Source: Salinivirga cyanobacteriivorans (GTDB taxonomy: Bacteria; Bacteroidota; Bacteroidia; Bacteroidales; Salinivirgaceae). Taken from it: a DNA stretch of 64,000 nucleotides. The position numbers were made by a program, and so were the translations under genes. The stretch's first letter is position 1. Every line of letters begins with the position of its first letter. Below, piece after piece: positions 16,024-25,400 of the stretch. The notes under the pieces are model-generated. The model saw only the letters and a list, made by a program, of their open reading frames with translations. It was not told the DNA's origin and searched no databases. Location: assembly GCF_001443605.1 (NCBI RefSeq), contig NZ_CP013118.1, positions 1,871,501-1,935,500 of the forward strand. The letters are read 5' to 3'.

Positions 16024-17373
16024 ATGAAACACATATTGAAAATATTTGCACTGACAGTCATCATCTTAACCTGTAATACAGTTAGGGCACAATTCAACAA
16101 TATCATGCTGTTGAATAAGTATAAATCCATTGTACTAAAACCAGAAAAAAGGAATGCTGAATACAACGATTATGCTGAACAAATCATAACCAAACATCTT
16201 ACTGCAGCAGGATTTCCCAAACCACTAGACAAAAGCATTCTTTACACCAATCAGGGTAGTAGTTGCGAGATACTCACCTGTAACTATCTCGTGAAAAACG
16301 CCTCAAATGTTGCAGTTGAGGTTCGTACAAATTTAGAATTTATCAATTGTGAATATGAAACTGTATTTGAAATTGATGAAACAACCAAAGCATCATTTTA
16401 CACAAAAAAATCTGTTAAGAAAAGCATTGACAATGCCCTAAAAGTTTTTAAAAACTTCACCTATGACTATCAGCCGGATAGACAGGAGGCTAATGATTTT
16501 CAACAAGAAGCAGCCGGTAAAAACGTGTCCAGAAAAACACTGGATGCTGAAAATTATAAATTCCAGAAACTTTCATCGGTTGATCAAAATATACCACGCT
16601 CGGCGTCACAAAAACACAATCGATTTGCATTAATTATTGGAAACGAAGATTACTCATCGCACCAAAAGGATCTGGCTGAAGAGGTGAATGTAGCCTATGC
16701 AAGAAATGATGCAAGTGCATTTAAACTTTATGCACAAAATTTATTGGGCATACCTGAACAAAACATTACTTTTTTACTTGATGCTACAACAGGACAAATG
16801 AACCAGGCCATTGCCAAACTAAAACTCATTTTAAAAAATACCAATGGCAATGCTGATGTTTTTGTTTATTACGCAGGACACGGCCTGCCCGACGACAAAA
16901 CCAAAGCTCCTTACCTGATGCCTGTGGATGTTAGTGGTAAAAACCCGGAACTGGGTATAAGTTTACAAGGGCTATACACCACCCTTGCAGAGTTCCCTTC
17001 TGAAAAAGTAACAGTATTTATTGACGCCTGTTTTAGCGGAGGGGCCCGAAATCAGGGACTTCTGGCAGCAAGAGGTGTTAAAATAAAACCTCGCAAAAAC
17101 ACACTTAGGGGCAACATAGTAAGCTTCACTGCTTCAAGTGGGAATCAATCATCGTTACCTTATCACGATGAACAACACGGTTTTTTTACTTTCTATTTAT
17201 TAAAAAAATTTCAGGAATCCAAAGGAGACATCACATATGGAGCCTTATCTGATTACCTGAAAAAAACTGTTGCACTTAAGTCTATTTTAATTAACGAAAA
17301 AGAACAAACACCACAGACAAATGTGAGCATTGGTATTGTTGACGAATGGGAAACGTGGAAGTTAAATCCTTAA
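16024..17373 (+). CDS. Secreted caspase-like cysteine peptidase (family C14)
   Basis: 449 residues with a signal peptide (about 1-23, ending VRAQ). Residues 24-195 form an uncharacterised N-terminal region; 198-440 is a caspase fold starting HNRFALIIGNEDYSS. The catalytic dyad is visible: His 286 in YYAGHG and Cys 336 in DACFSGG. Bacterial C14 enzymes often cleave after Arg/Lys or Asp; specificity cannot be told here. Export is unusual for a regulator of cell death, so a periplasmic or surface protease role is more likely. ATG 16024 is preceded by AAGGAG, a rare Shine-Dalgarno-like site for this window. Possibly co-transcribed with the upstream barrel protein. Confidence 0.88.
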   Translation: MKHILKIFALTVIILTCNTVRAQFNNIMLLNKYKSIVLKPEKRNAEYNDYAEQIITKHLTAAGFPKPLDKSILYTNQGSSCEILTCNYLVKNASNVAVEVRTNLEFINCEYETVFEIDETTKASFYTKKSVKKSIDNALKVFKNFTYDYQPDRQEANDFQQEAAGKNVSRKTLDAENYKFQKLSSVDQNIPRSASQKHNRFALIIGNEDYSSHQKDLAEEVNVAYARNDASAFKLYAQNLLGIPEQNITFLLDATTGQMNQAIAKLKLILKNTNGNADVFVYYAGHGLPDDKTKAPYLMPVDVSGKNPELGISLQGLYTTLAEFPSEKVTVFIDACFSGGARNQGLLAARGVKIKPRKNTLRGNIVSFTASSGNQSSLPYHDEQHGFFTFYLLKKFQESKGDITYGALSDYLKKTVALKSILINEKEQTPQTNVSIGIVDEWETWKLNP

Positions 17374-17432
17374 ATACTTATTCGCTTACCAGAAACTGCT
17401 AAATTTGTATCATTTAAAAGCTCATTTGGCTC

Positions 17433-18152
17433 ATGCAATTAAAATTTAATTATTTTGACCAGATCACCAGCACAAACAGCACCTTAAAAGCAGATCGCGA
17501 GGCCCGAGAAGGCACTGTATTGCTTGCAAAACTTCAAACAAGCGGACGGGGCACAGGCTCAAACCAATGGGAAAGCGAAAAAGCACAGAATATAACAGGA
17601 AGCATTGTGTTTGAACCCACATTTCTTGAACCTGCCAACAGCTTCCTTGTGTCGATGGCCATTTCAGTTGGAATAGCAACATTTCTAAATCAATACAGCA
17701 ACGAAGTAAAGATCAAATGGCCCAATGACATTTACATTAAAAACAAGAAAATTGGTGGAATACTCATAGAAAATGAATTTACAGCAAGTGCCATTACACG
17801 TACCATTGCAGGCATTGGCCTTAACATAAACCAAACCCGTTTCATTAAAGCCCCAAATCCAACTTCTTTAAGCATAGTTACCGGAAAGCACTTTAACTTA
17901 GGGATCATAGAAAAAGAACTATTCAATTCTATCGACAAACAATACCTACAACTTAAAAAAGACAAAGAGCTGGTTTATCAAAATTACCACGCCCTGCTTT
18001 ATGGAAAAAACAAGCTACTCCATTTTGAAGATATTCATGGCAGGTTTTCAGGCCAAATACAACAAGTCGATTATGACGGACGCCTTTCCATAAAAGACAG
18101 CCAGAACGATATCCGGCATTATTACTATAAAGAAATAACATTCTTGCATTAA
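17433..18152 (+). CDS. birA: Biotin--[acetyl-CoA-carboxylase] ligase (no DNA-binding domain)
   Basis: 239 residues matching the catalytic domain of biotin protein ligase: STNSTLK, the nucleotide loop SGRGTGSNQW (38-46), KWPNDIYI (95-102), KIGGILIEN and GIGLNIN. The usual loop is GRGRRG or GRGQRG; here the positions after GRG are Thr-Gly-Ser, losing the second arginine, which might alter adenylate retention. There is no N-terminal helix-turn-helix, so it is a monofunctional ligase attaching biotin to carboxyl carrier protein. A TAAATTTG box (17400-17407) lies 25 bases upstream of the ATG. A terminator follows directly. Confidence 0.9.
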   Translation: MQLKFNYFDQITSTNSTLKADREAREGTVLLAKLQTSGRGTGSNQWESEKAQNITGSIVFEPTFLEPANSFLVSMAISVGIATFLNQYSNEVKIKWPNDIYIKNKKIGGILIENEFTASAITRTIAGIGLNINQTRFIKAPNPTSLSIVTGKHFNLGIIEKELFNSIDKQYLQLKKDKELVYQNYHALLYGKNKLLHFEDIHGRFSGQIQQVDYDGRLSIKDSQNDIRHYYYKEITFLH

Positions 18153-18154
18153 AA

Positions 18155-18190
18155 AAGCCCGGTAAGAACCATGCTCACCGGGCTTTGCTT
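18155..18190 (+). terminator. Rho-independent terminator
   Basis: Nine-base stem AAGCCCGGT/ACCGGGCTT with a 13-base loop, beginning 2 bases after the birA stop and followed by a T-rich tail interrupted by GC. Confidence 0.8.
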
Positions 18191-18224
18191 TGTAGCTTCA
18201 AATCAACTATTGAAGAAGCTTAAA

Positions 18225-19169
18225 TTATTTGCTGAAGAAAAACGAATGGTTTTCAGGCTTTTTCTTCTCTTTATCATCGGTACTTTTCTTTGCCGTTCCA
18301 TCGTCCAGGTTAACTTCCATATAATAATAACCTATGCTTGAGCCACCAAAACCAGTTACTTTAAAATAATAGGTTCCATCTGCCTGGCAAGTCCATACAA
18401 GATATGGATTTCCCCAGTAAGTAGTACCATCATTTTCAACGCTACTGTCATCATCAGAATCAATCAGTGTTGTTCCATCAGTGCTGTACAGTCTTAAATA
18501 GTTGTCCATATAGCCTGAAACTTTTAATACATAAGTTTCCCCTGCAACAGCATCAAAATGGAACCAGTCATCATCTGCAGATGTAGTACTGTGCTGCTGT
18601 GGCTGACCACCAATTGTAATTTCTGTAGCTGCAGTGTATTCGTCATCAGATTCGTAGCTATCTGCCTGTATTTCAGTAGTCCAACTAGCGGGAGGAAGAT
18701 CACCACTATAAGGTTTCAAATACATTTCGTTTCTGTAATATTCTTCTCCACCTTCAGATTGGCTGGTGACAATCACAAGCATTTCGCCATCAAAATGGTA
18801 TTCAGCAGTATCATAATAAGTTTGAGATCCATCCATGATGCTTACAATTATTTTACCATCTGATAGTTCATAATCCATTTCATCCATACTGTAATCAGTA
18901 CCACTATTATTATAATAATTGGTTACTGTAGATTCGGTAATGTCATAAATATCAGCAGCATAAAAATCGTAGTCATATTCCTTGTAGTAATAATCATCAT
19001 ATGCCTCTTCGCCCTGATCATCAACATTAATATCTACGTCATTGTATACATACCATTTGCCGGTTATACCCTGATCATCTTCTTCATCGTCTTCACAAGC
19101 TGTAAAAGTCAGGAAAAATGCGCCCATAATTAGCAAGGGGATCAATAAAAGGTTAAATTTTGTTTTCAT
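18225..19169 (-). CDS. Acidic lipoprotein with PPC-type C-terminal domain
   Basis: 314 residues with lipoprotein signal (FTAC, Cys 25) followed by a strongly acidic surface-export-like stretch (CEDDEEDDQ). Residues about 35-150 look like a lipocalin-like beta region (ITGKWYVYND through MLVIVTSQSEGG). Residues about 165-290 fit a bacterial pre-peptidase C-terminal domain: DSYESDDEYTAATEI, DDDWFHFDAVAGETYVLKVSG, LRLYSTDG and a Gly-rich closing strand ending YYYMEVNL. The tail is Lys-rich. No protease domain is present, so the PPC domain is stand-alone, probably carbohydrate or surface binding. Ligand unknown. Confidence 0.7.
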   Translation of the reverse strand: MKTKFNLLLIPLLIMGAFFLTFTACEDDEEDDQGITGKWYVYNDVDINVDDQGEEAYDDYYYKEYDYDFYAADIYDITESTVTNYYNNSGTDYSMDEMDYELSDGKIIVSIMDGSQTYYDTAEYHFDGEMLVIVTSQSEGGEEYYRNEMYLKPYSGDLPPASWTTEIQADSYESDDEYTAATEITIGGQPQQHSTTSADDDWFHFDAVAGETYVLKVSGYMDNYLRLYSTDGTTLIDSDDDSSVENDGTTYWGNPYLVWTCQADGTYYFKVTGFGGSSIGYYYMEVNLDDGTAKKSTDDKEKKKPENHSFFFSK

Positions 19170-19204
19170 AATAGTTATGTTTTAGTGAATTATTAATATT
19201 GAAC

Positions 19205-19236
19205 CAAATATATTGTTTTGTATTGTGAGAAACAAG
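19205..19236 (-). promoter_or_regulatory. Bacteroidota-type promoter of the PPC lipoprotein gene
   Basis: On the minus strand, CTTG (19233-19236) is followed after 20 bases by TATATTTG (19205-19212), the TAnnTTTG -7 box. The ATG is 36 bases further. The rest of the gap (19237-19662) is AT-rich with no gene or repeat that I can support. Confidence 0.5.
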
Positions 19237-19662
19237 ATGCCTGCCTAACTTAACAAATTATAAACATTAAGAAAAACAATAACAACCATTAAATCAACCC
19301 GGTATTACAACAATAAATTTTATTCACCAATGACCATTTTTTTTAGCTATTCTCAGAAAAACATAAATATCCTAAGCATCATTATTGTCTTCATTTGTGC
19401 TTTTATCATTGGCTAGTTTTACTAAATAATAGAACGCCATAACACTAAACTGAAAATTATAAACATTTAAACAGGATGTCATTTCTTTATTATTGAGGAG
19501 AATAAGATATATCTTATAACCATACAATTTGTCCAAAACACTGTTTTCCTCCTAAAACACAAGATGCGAGTAGCCCATAAAAAACAGAAACTATTATAGT
19601 GCTTCTAGATGATCTTATATCAAAAACGTGCCATTTGTATTTTCACCACACCTACAATACCT

Positions 19663-19699
19663 GTAACTTATAAAAGGTAACTTACTTTTTGTAAGTTAC
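19663..19699 (+). promoter_or_regulatory. Operator-like palindrome with extra half-site
   Basis: GTAACTTAC (19677-19685) and its exact inverse GTAAGTTAC (19691-19699) are separated by TTTTT; a third half-site GTAACTTA lies at 19663-19670. The palindrome covers the -33 box of the promoter for the ATPase gene at 19738, a position suited to repression. No regulator gene lies adjacent on this strand other than the ATPase, which has a winged-helix-like C-terminus. Confidence 0.6.
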
Positions 19700-19718
19700 A
19701 AAAAGCATTGTAAATTTG
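19688..19718 (+). promoter_or_regulatory. Bacteroidota-type promoter of the ATPase gene
   Basis: TTTG (19688-19691), 19-base spacer, TAAATTTG (19711-19718). Expected transcription start is a few bases later, giving a leader of roughly 10-15 bases before ATG 19738. Confidence 0.65.
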
Positions 19719-19737
19719 ATAAGTAAATCAAACTACG

Positions 19738-20871
19738 ATGAGTGCAACCAATAGAAATCCTTTTCCAATAAGTGCATACCAGGGGGCTGCCTATTTTTGT
19801 GACAGAAAAGAGGAACTGCAGTTTATGGAAAACGCATTGACAAATGGTGAGTCGATAACCTTAATGGCCATCCGTCGAATTGGCAAAACAGGACTAATCC
19901 ATCACTTCAAAGCCAATAAGCCCGATGACATGGAGATGATTTATGTAGATATCCTGGACACTGAAAACATGTCTGATTTTCTAAATAAGCTTTCCTCCGC
20001 TATTTTAACCCAGTTTAAAGAAAAATCGGGCATAGGAAAAAAAATGTGGGAATTCGTTAAATCATTGAGACCCACAATATCTTTCGATCCTTTAACAGGA
20101 GCTCCTCAAGCCTCATTCACAAAAGATTCAACAACAACAGCTTCCAGTATCGAGAGCGTATTTCAGTTTTTGGAGCAGCAAAACACCACTTTTGTAATTG
20201 CTATAGATGAGTTTCAACAAATCATGCAGTATCCCGAACAAAATGTGGATGCATGGCTACGCGCACGAGTACAATCATTAAAAAATATTCGTTTTATCTT
20301 TTCTGGTAGTCAACAACACCTAATGACTGAGCTTTTTGCTAACGCAGATCGGCCATTTTTCCGCAGCACGGCTTTTTTAAGACTTCAAAAAATAAACAAA
20401 GAAGCATACAGCAAATTCATATACAATCAATTTACTGCACGTGGAAAGAAAATAAAAAGTTCCATTATCAACGAAATATTAGACTGGACAGAAGTGCATA
20501 CCTATTATGTACAACAATTATGTAACAGAATCTATGCATCGGGGGCAAACAACATTACGAATGAGGTCTGGCGAAACCAAGCAGCATCTTTAATAAAAGA
20601 ACAAGAAATTCTATTCTTTTCGTTCCGGAACATGCTATCTAAAAATCAATGGGAAATACTAAAAGCAATTGCCAAAGAGGGGGTTGTCTATCAACCCACG
20701 TCTACAAAATTTATTAAAAAATATAATTTAAATACATCAGCCACCATCATTAAAGCCCTGTCAAAACTTATTGAAACAGGATTGGTTTTTAAAGATTATA
20801 ACCATAATGGTGTATCGTATTACAGCATGTATGATGTATTCTTTAAACGATGGAGTGAACAAAAACAATAA
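19738..20871 (+). CDS. STAND-like ATPase of the archaeal-type AAA family (PF01637-like)
   Basis: 377 residues. RNPFPISAYQGAAYFCDRKEEL is the usual opening with Asp-Arg-Lys-Glu-Glu-Leu. Walker A is the variant AIRRIGKTGL (44-53), Walker B is VIAIDEF (153-159), followed by a sensor strand IRFIFSGSQQHL. The last 90 residues (NQWEILKAIAKEG, SATIIKALSKLIETGLV) resemble a winged helix. Members are signal-responsive ATPases, often of unknown role. It is a single gene with its own promoter and a palindrome over it. Family sure, target unknown. No terminator is clear before the tRNA-related repeat downstream. Confidence 0.8.
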   Translation: MSATNRNPFPISAYQGAAYFCDRKEELQFMENALTNGESITLMAIRRIGKTGLIHHFKANKPDDMEMIYVDILDTENMSDFLNKLSSAILTQFKEKSGIGKKMWEFVKSLRPTISFDPLTGAPQASFTKDSTTTASSIESVFQFLEQQNTTFVIAIDEFQQIMQYPEQNVDAWLRARVQSLKNIRFIFSGSQQHLMTELFANADRPFFRSTAFLRLQKINKEAYSKFIYNQFTARGKKIKSSIINEILDWTEVHTYYVQQLCNRIYASGANNITNEVWRNQAASLIKEQEILFFSFRNMLSKNQWEILKAIAKEGVVYQPTSTKFIKKYNLNTSATIIKALSKLIETGLVFKDYNHNGVSYYSMYDVFFKRWSEQKQ

Positions 20872-20970
20872 TTGAGAAAACAAAGCAGGAAAATTTCTTC
20901 TTTGTAGGTTTAATGCTGAACATTTAGGTGCAATTCTGAGCCAGGATTAATAAATAAAACACAATATTCA

Positions 20971-21053
20971 TCAGTGCTTCTTTGCTCCCCCTCTAGGACT
21001 TGAACCTGGGACCCTCCCGATTATCCATCGGGATGCGTTAATCCCGAAACAGG
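20971..21053 (-). pseudogene. Truncated tRNA-Asn copy fused to a hairpin module
   Basis: Bases 20971-21014 repeat 21079-21122 (T arm, acceptor 3' strand and trailer of tRNA-Asn) with one mismatch within the first 43 bases. Upstream of this 3' half the tRNA sequence is replaced by a module reading, on the minus strand, TTTCGGGATTAACGCA, then TCCCGAT-N5-ATCGGGA. The same module type is fused to the 3' half of tRNA-Pro at 45835-45876. No 5' half or acceptor partner exists, so it is not a working tRNA. The trailing sequence (20950-20985) is a degenerate copy of the tRNA-Asn terminator. Confidence 0.75.
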
Positions 21054-21055
21054 GC

Positions 21056-21087
21056 AAAAAAAAGCACCAACATTCCTGTCAGTGCTT
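21056..21087 (-). terminator. Terminator of tRNA-Asn
   Basis: On the minus strand AAGCAC and GTGCTT form the stem around a 14-base loop, followed by a run of T residues (A-run 21056-21063 on the plus strand). Confidence 0.75.
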
Positions 21088-21092
21088 CTTTG

Positions 21093-21167
21093 CTCCCCCT
21101 CTAGGACTTGAACCTAGGACCCCATGATTAACAGTCATGTGCTCTAAACCAACTGAGCTAAGGAGGA
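21093..21167 (-). tRNA. tRNA-Asn(GTT)
   Basis: 75 bases folding as a cloverleaf. Acceptor TCCTCCT pairs with AGGGGGA (one G-U), D arm TAGCTCAGTTGGTTTAGAGC, anticodon arm ATGAC-TGTTAAT-CAT region with anticodon GTT, T arm CTAGG-TTCAAGT-CCTAG, discriminator G. CCA is not encoded. A good promoter lies upstream and a terminator downstream, so it is a single-gene unit. Confidence 0.93.
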
Positions 21168-21200
21168 ATTTTAGATCGTCGTTTTGTTTCAAACGCGATG

Positions 21201-21231
21201 CAAAAGTAAACTTCATTTTGGAATTTGCAAA
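21201..21231 (-). promoter_or_regulatory. Promoter of tRNA-Asn
   Basis: Minus strand TTTG (21228-21231), 19-base spacer, TACTTTTG (21201-21208) followed by CATCGCG. The same arrangement with the same -7 box precedes tRNA-Ser at 45293-45323. Confidence 0.75.
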
Positions 21232-21402
21232 ATTTTTTTTCGAAAAAATACGTCCTTTTAGTACAAAAAAGCCAACTAAACAGGTAAAACCCTGAACCAC
21301 AACGCAGAAATAAACAGGTATTTTTAATATTTGTATATCAACACAAAAAGCAGCATCTTTGTATGGCTTTCAGCAGCCATAAAATATACTAAAAGCTTGA
21401 AT

Positions 21403-22380
21403 ATGAAGAGAATACTTGGAATGGGCAATGCCCTGGTTGATATGCTTGTGCAGATACCAAACGATGACCTGCTCAATGAAATTAATTTCCCAAAGGGTAG
21501 CATGCAATTGGTAGATGTAGCGCAAAGTGACGCTGTGATGCTAAAAACACAAAATATGCCTGTACAGCAATTGAGCGGCGGATCAGCAGGAAACACAGTG
21601 CATGGTATTGCGGCATTGGGTGGCCAAACCGGATTCATTGGTAAAGTCGGACCCGATGAGCTGGGAAAATTTTTCCACAACGACCTTAAAAATGCCGGCA
21701 TATCGGCTACCTTTATTGAAAGCAAAAACCCAACCGGCAAAGCCATTGCCATGATAACACCCGATAGCGAGCGCACCTTTGCCACGCACCTTGGGGCTGC
21801 TGTAGAACTTTCGGCTGAAGACCTGAAACCGGATATGTTTGCCGGATATGAAATTTTTCATATTGAAGGCTATCTGGTACAAAACCACGATCTACTGCGA
21901 CAGGCTATGCAACTCGCCAAAAATGCCGGAGCAAAAATTTCCATTGACATGGCCAGCTTTAATGTGGTTGAGGAAAATTTCGATTTTCTGTGGGAAATGG
22001 TTAAAAAATATGTCGACATTGTATTTGCCAACGAGGACGAAGCAAAAGCTTTTACAGGGAAAGAACCCCTGGACGCACTTAAGAAAATTGCAGAAGAAGT
22101 TGACTATGCCATTGTGAAAATTGGTGAAAAAGGCGCACTGATTCAGTCAGGTGAAGAAATAGTCGAAATTGAAGCCGTGGGCACAAATGTAATTGACACT
22201 ACGGGTGCAGGCGATCTGTTTGCTTCAGGTTTCTTATTTGGATTGCTCAACGACTGGTCCATTGAAAAATCAGGGAAGGCAGGAGCAATTATGGCCGGAA
22301 AAATTATTTCAAAAATTGGCGGTCGCCTATCTTTAGAAGAGATCGTAGATGTTAAAAATCATATAAATACTTTGATCTGA
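21403..22380 (+). CDS. PfkB family carbohydrate/nucleoside kinase (adenosine kinase-like)
   Basis: 325 residues from MKRILGMGNALVDMLVQIP. PfkB signatures are present: the Gly-rich early motif LSGGSAGNTVHGIAALGG, FIGKVGPDELG, and near the end DTTGAGDLFASGF with the catalytic Asp. The order and length fit the sugar kinase/adenosine kinase subgroup widespread in Bacteroidota. An upstream TTG at 21331 would add 24 residues unlike the family, so ATG 21403 is used. It is cytoplasmic; substrate (adenosine, ribose or other) is not decidable by eye. The T9SS peptidase gene follows after 48 bases. Confidence 0.85.
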   Translation: MKRILGMGNALVDMLVQIPNDDLLNEINFPKGSMQLVDVAQSDAVMLKTQNMPVQQLSGGSAGNTVHGIAALGGQTGFIGKVGPDELGKFFHNDLKNAGISATFIESKNPTGKAIAMITPDSERTFATHLGAAVELSAEDLKPDMFAGYEIFHIEGYLVQNHDLLRQAMQLAKNAGAKISIDMASFNVVEENFDFLWEMVKKYVDIVFANEDEAKAFTGKEPLDALKKIAEEVDYAIVKIGEKGALIQSGEEIVEIEAVGTNVIDTTGAGDLFASGFLFGLLNDWSIEKSGKAGAIMAGKIISKIGGRLSLEEIVDVKNHINTLI

Positions 22381-22428
22381 AAATATTTTGGCTAATTTTA
22401 TAGCTTCCAAAATCCAAAAAAGAAAGCT

Positions 22429-25400
22429 ATGAGGTTCTTATTATTAGTCACAATGTTGGTGTGGACACTATCCACATCAGCACAAACGATTGTACAAAAA
22501 TTTTCGTTTGGAAAATACACGTTAAAAACTCAAAATGAGCACAGTATATTTTCCATACCCGGAACAAGAAACATGGCCGCCCCGGGCAATCCGGCTCAGC
22601 CATACAAACTTACCAACATCCTCCTTCCACCGGGAGCCAAAGTAACTAACGTACACATAAAAATCACGAAAAAGCAGCACATTGGGTTGAACCATGATCT
22701 GATGCCAATGCAACATGTGCAGCCATTATCTGTGTCTGAAAAGCATGGGTTCATTAAAAACAAAAGCAGCTACACAAAAACAAAAAATCTCGATATCGGC
22801 GAAAGCATTATCATAAACCAGGAGCGAATGAATGGTTATGACATTGCACAAATAAAATTTTCGCCCATTGAATATTATCCTGTACAAAAAAACATTGACC
22901 TGGCCAATGAACTGGAGCTTATTGTGGAGTATAAAAACAGCAAAAACAATAACCTTTCTATGCGCTCGGCCAGAAAGCGCGTAAACGACCGGGTAATAAA
23001 CTTTTGCGACCACAAAGCATTTGCAAAAGCATACAAACCCAAACAAAAAACGAGCAACAGCAGTATCGATGCCATAATTATCACCCCGGAAGCGTTCGTT
23101 GCAGATTTCGAACCGTTAATTCTCGATTATCAGCTCCGGGGCATGGCGTCGGAGGTACTTACCGTCGAAAACATTCAATCAGCCTACAGTGGAACAGACC
23201 TGCAGGAAAAAATCCGAAACGCTATAATCGACTACTATCAAAACCACGATGTAATGTACGTTTTATTGGGTGGCGATGTGGAGCATATTCCGCACCGCGG
23301 GTTCTTCTGTCAGGTACAATCGAGTACGGTGTATGAAGATGACGACATACCTGCAGACCTTTACTACATGGCACTTGACGGCAACTGGAATACCGACGGT
23401 GACAGTAACTGGGGCGAACCTGATGAAGACGACCTTATTCCTGAAATTGCCCTGTCGCGCTTGCCATTTACAACCCATGAGGAGCTTGGTAAAATGCTCA
23501 ATAAAATAAACATGTATGCCAATCAGCCTGTAACAGGAGAACTAAACAATCCACTTTTAGCAGGCGAACACCTTTACGACAACCCGCTTACCTGGGGCGC
23601 TCAATACCTGGACCTCATACATGGCACGCACGACGACAACGGATATACCACCACAGGTATTCCCGATTCACACCCGTTTGACAGCCTTTACGACAGAAAC
23701 GCATCGTGGTCATCGGGTGACATAATAGATGAAATAAATAACGGACACCCGTTTATCCATCATGTTGGCCACAGCAACTCAAATTACGCAATGCGCCTCT
23801 ACAACAGTGACATTACAAACAGCAATTTTAGCCAGGTCGACGGAATTACACATAACTTTCCACTTATTTATACCCATGGATGTATTTGCGGTGCTTTTGA
23901 CGATAGCGACTGCATTGCTGAAGAGATGCTCCAAATCGACAATTTCGCCGTTGCATTTGTTGGCAACAGCCGCTATGGTTGGTTCAACGAAGGACAAACC
24001 GAAGGTCCAAGTCAGCATATACACCGCGAATTTATGAATGCCCTGTATGGCGACAGTATCCAAAGTCTTGCTGAGGCCCACATGATTTCCAAAATTGAAA
24101 CATCAGGCTGGGTTGAGGCAGCCGGGCAACACGAACCCGGAGCGCTCCGCTGGTGTTTCTATGATTGCAATGCCCTGGGCGAACCCTTATTGCCTATATG
24201 GACAAACGACCCAAGAAACATTGAAGTTTCAGTTCCCGGAAATGTATATGTTGGTGAATCAACCATTACGGTCAATGCCACAGAAAACGGGCAGCCCGCA
24301 AAAAATATAGCCGTGGTAATTAAAATGGCCGATGCATTTTACGGAACCGGCAAAACTAATGAAGCAGGTGAAGCAGAAATTACGCTAGCTCAACCATTCT
24401 CTGAACTCGGAGAAATTGACATCATAAGCAGTGGTTACAATGTACTCAAAGACACCGTACAGGAAACCTTACAACGGCCACAGGAGGGCCACCTGATTGT
24501 ATCGGAAATTGACCTCGACGGCGAACAGCAACCAATTTATGGCCACGCCTATACACCAAACTTACTGCTTGAGAATGTCGGCGAAAATGCGTCAGCCTCA
24601 ACTTTATTGAAAGTGAGCACCGAAAATTCATATGTTGAAATAAGTGACACCATTGTATCACTTGAACCTGTAAATGCACTTCAACAAACCAACATTGCCG
24701 AAGCATTTGGTTTAAGCATTTGCGATACTATTCCGGATCAGCAACCCATTGAACTCACCTTCAGTTTTTTCCAGAATGATGAACTGACGCACACAATGCA
24801 AAAAACACTAATTAGTCGTGCTCCGGTACTTAACTGGCAAACCGCCATTTTAAACGACGAAATAAGTGGTAATGCAAATGGTATTTTTGATCCGGGAGAA
24901 ATTATAAAACTAATCGTGCAACTTGAGAACAAAGGAAGTATAATGCCACAAAACGTGATGGCACATATTGAAAACACGGGTAAAAACATCACAATACTTA
25001 ACGATACAGTAAATTACATACCCTCTGGCGATGAAACCAGCGTGAACATAGAATTTGCCATACAGGCAAGCAATGAACAGAGCAGCGGCAGTAGCCTTAG
25101 TCTGGTATACAGCGGAGCTTACGACAACTTTGCGCTACCCGAGATGCAATTTAACTGTATTGTAGGTCAGGCACTGGAAGATTTTGAAACCGGCGACTTC
25201 ACCAAATACAATTGGGTTAACGACAACTCATTTCCATGGGAAGCTATTACAGAAGAAACATTTGAAGGCAATTTCAGCGGTTGCTCACCCGATCTGGATC
25301 ACGATCAAATGAGTGAGTTAAGCATAACCATGGATGTGCCCGAAGCCGATTCAATCAGTTTCATGTATAAAGTATCGTGCGAAGACGGCAGTAGTTACCT

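Noticed and set aside
19738-20871. Defence-system role for the lone ATPase
   Set aside because: No nuclease, methylase or effector gene lies beside it; the family is broad and the neighbours are housekeeping or unknown.
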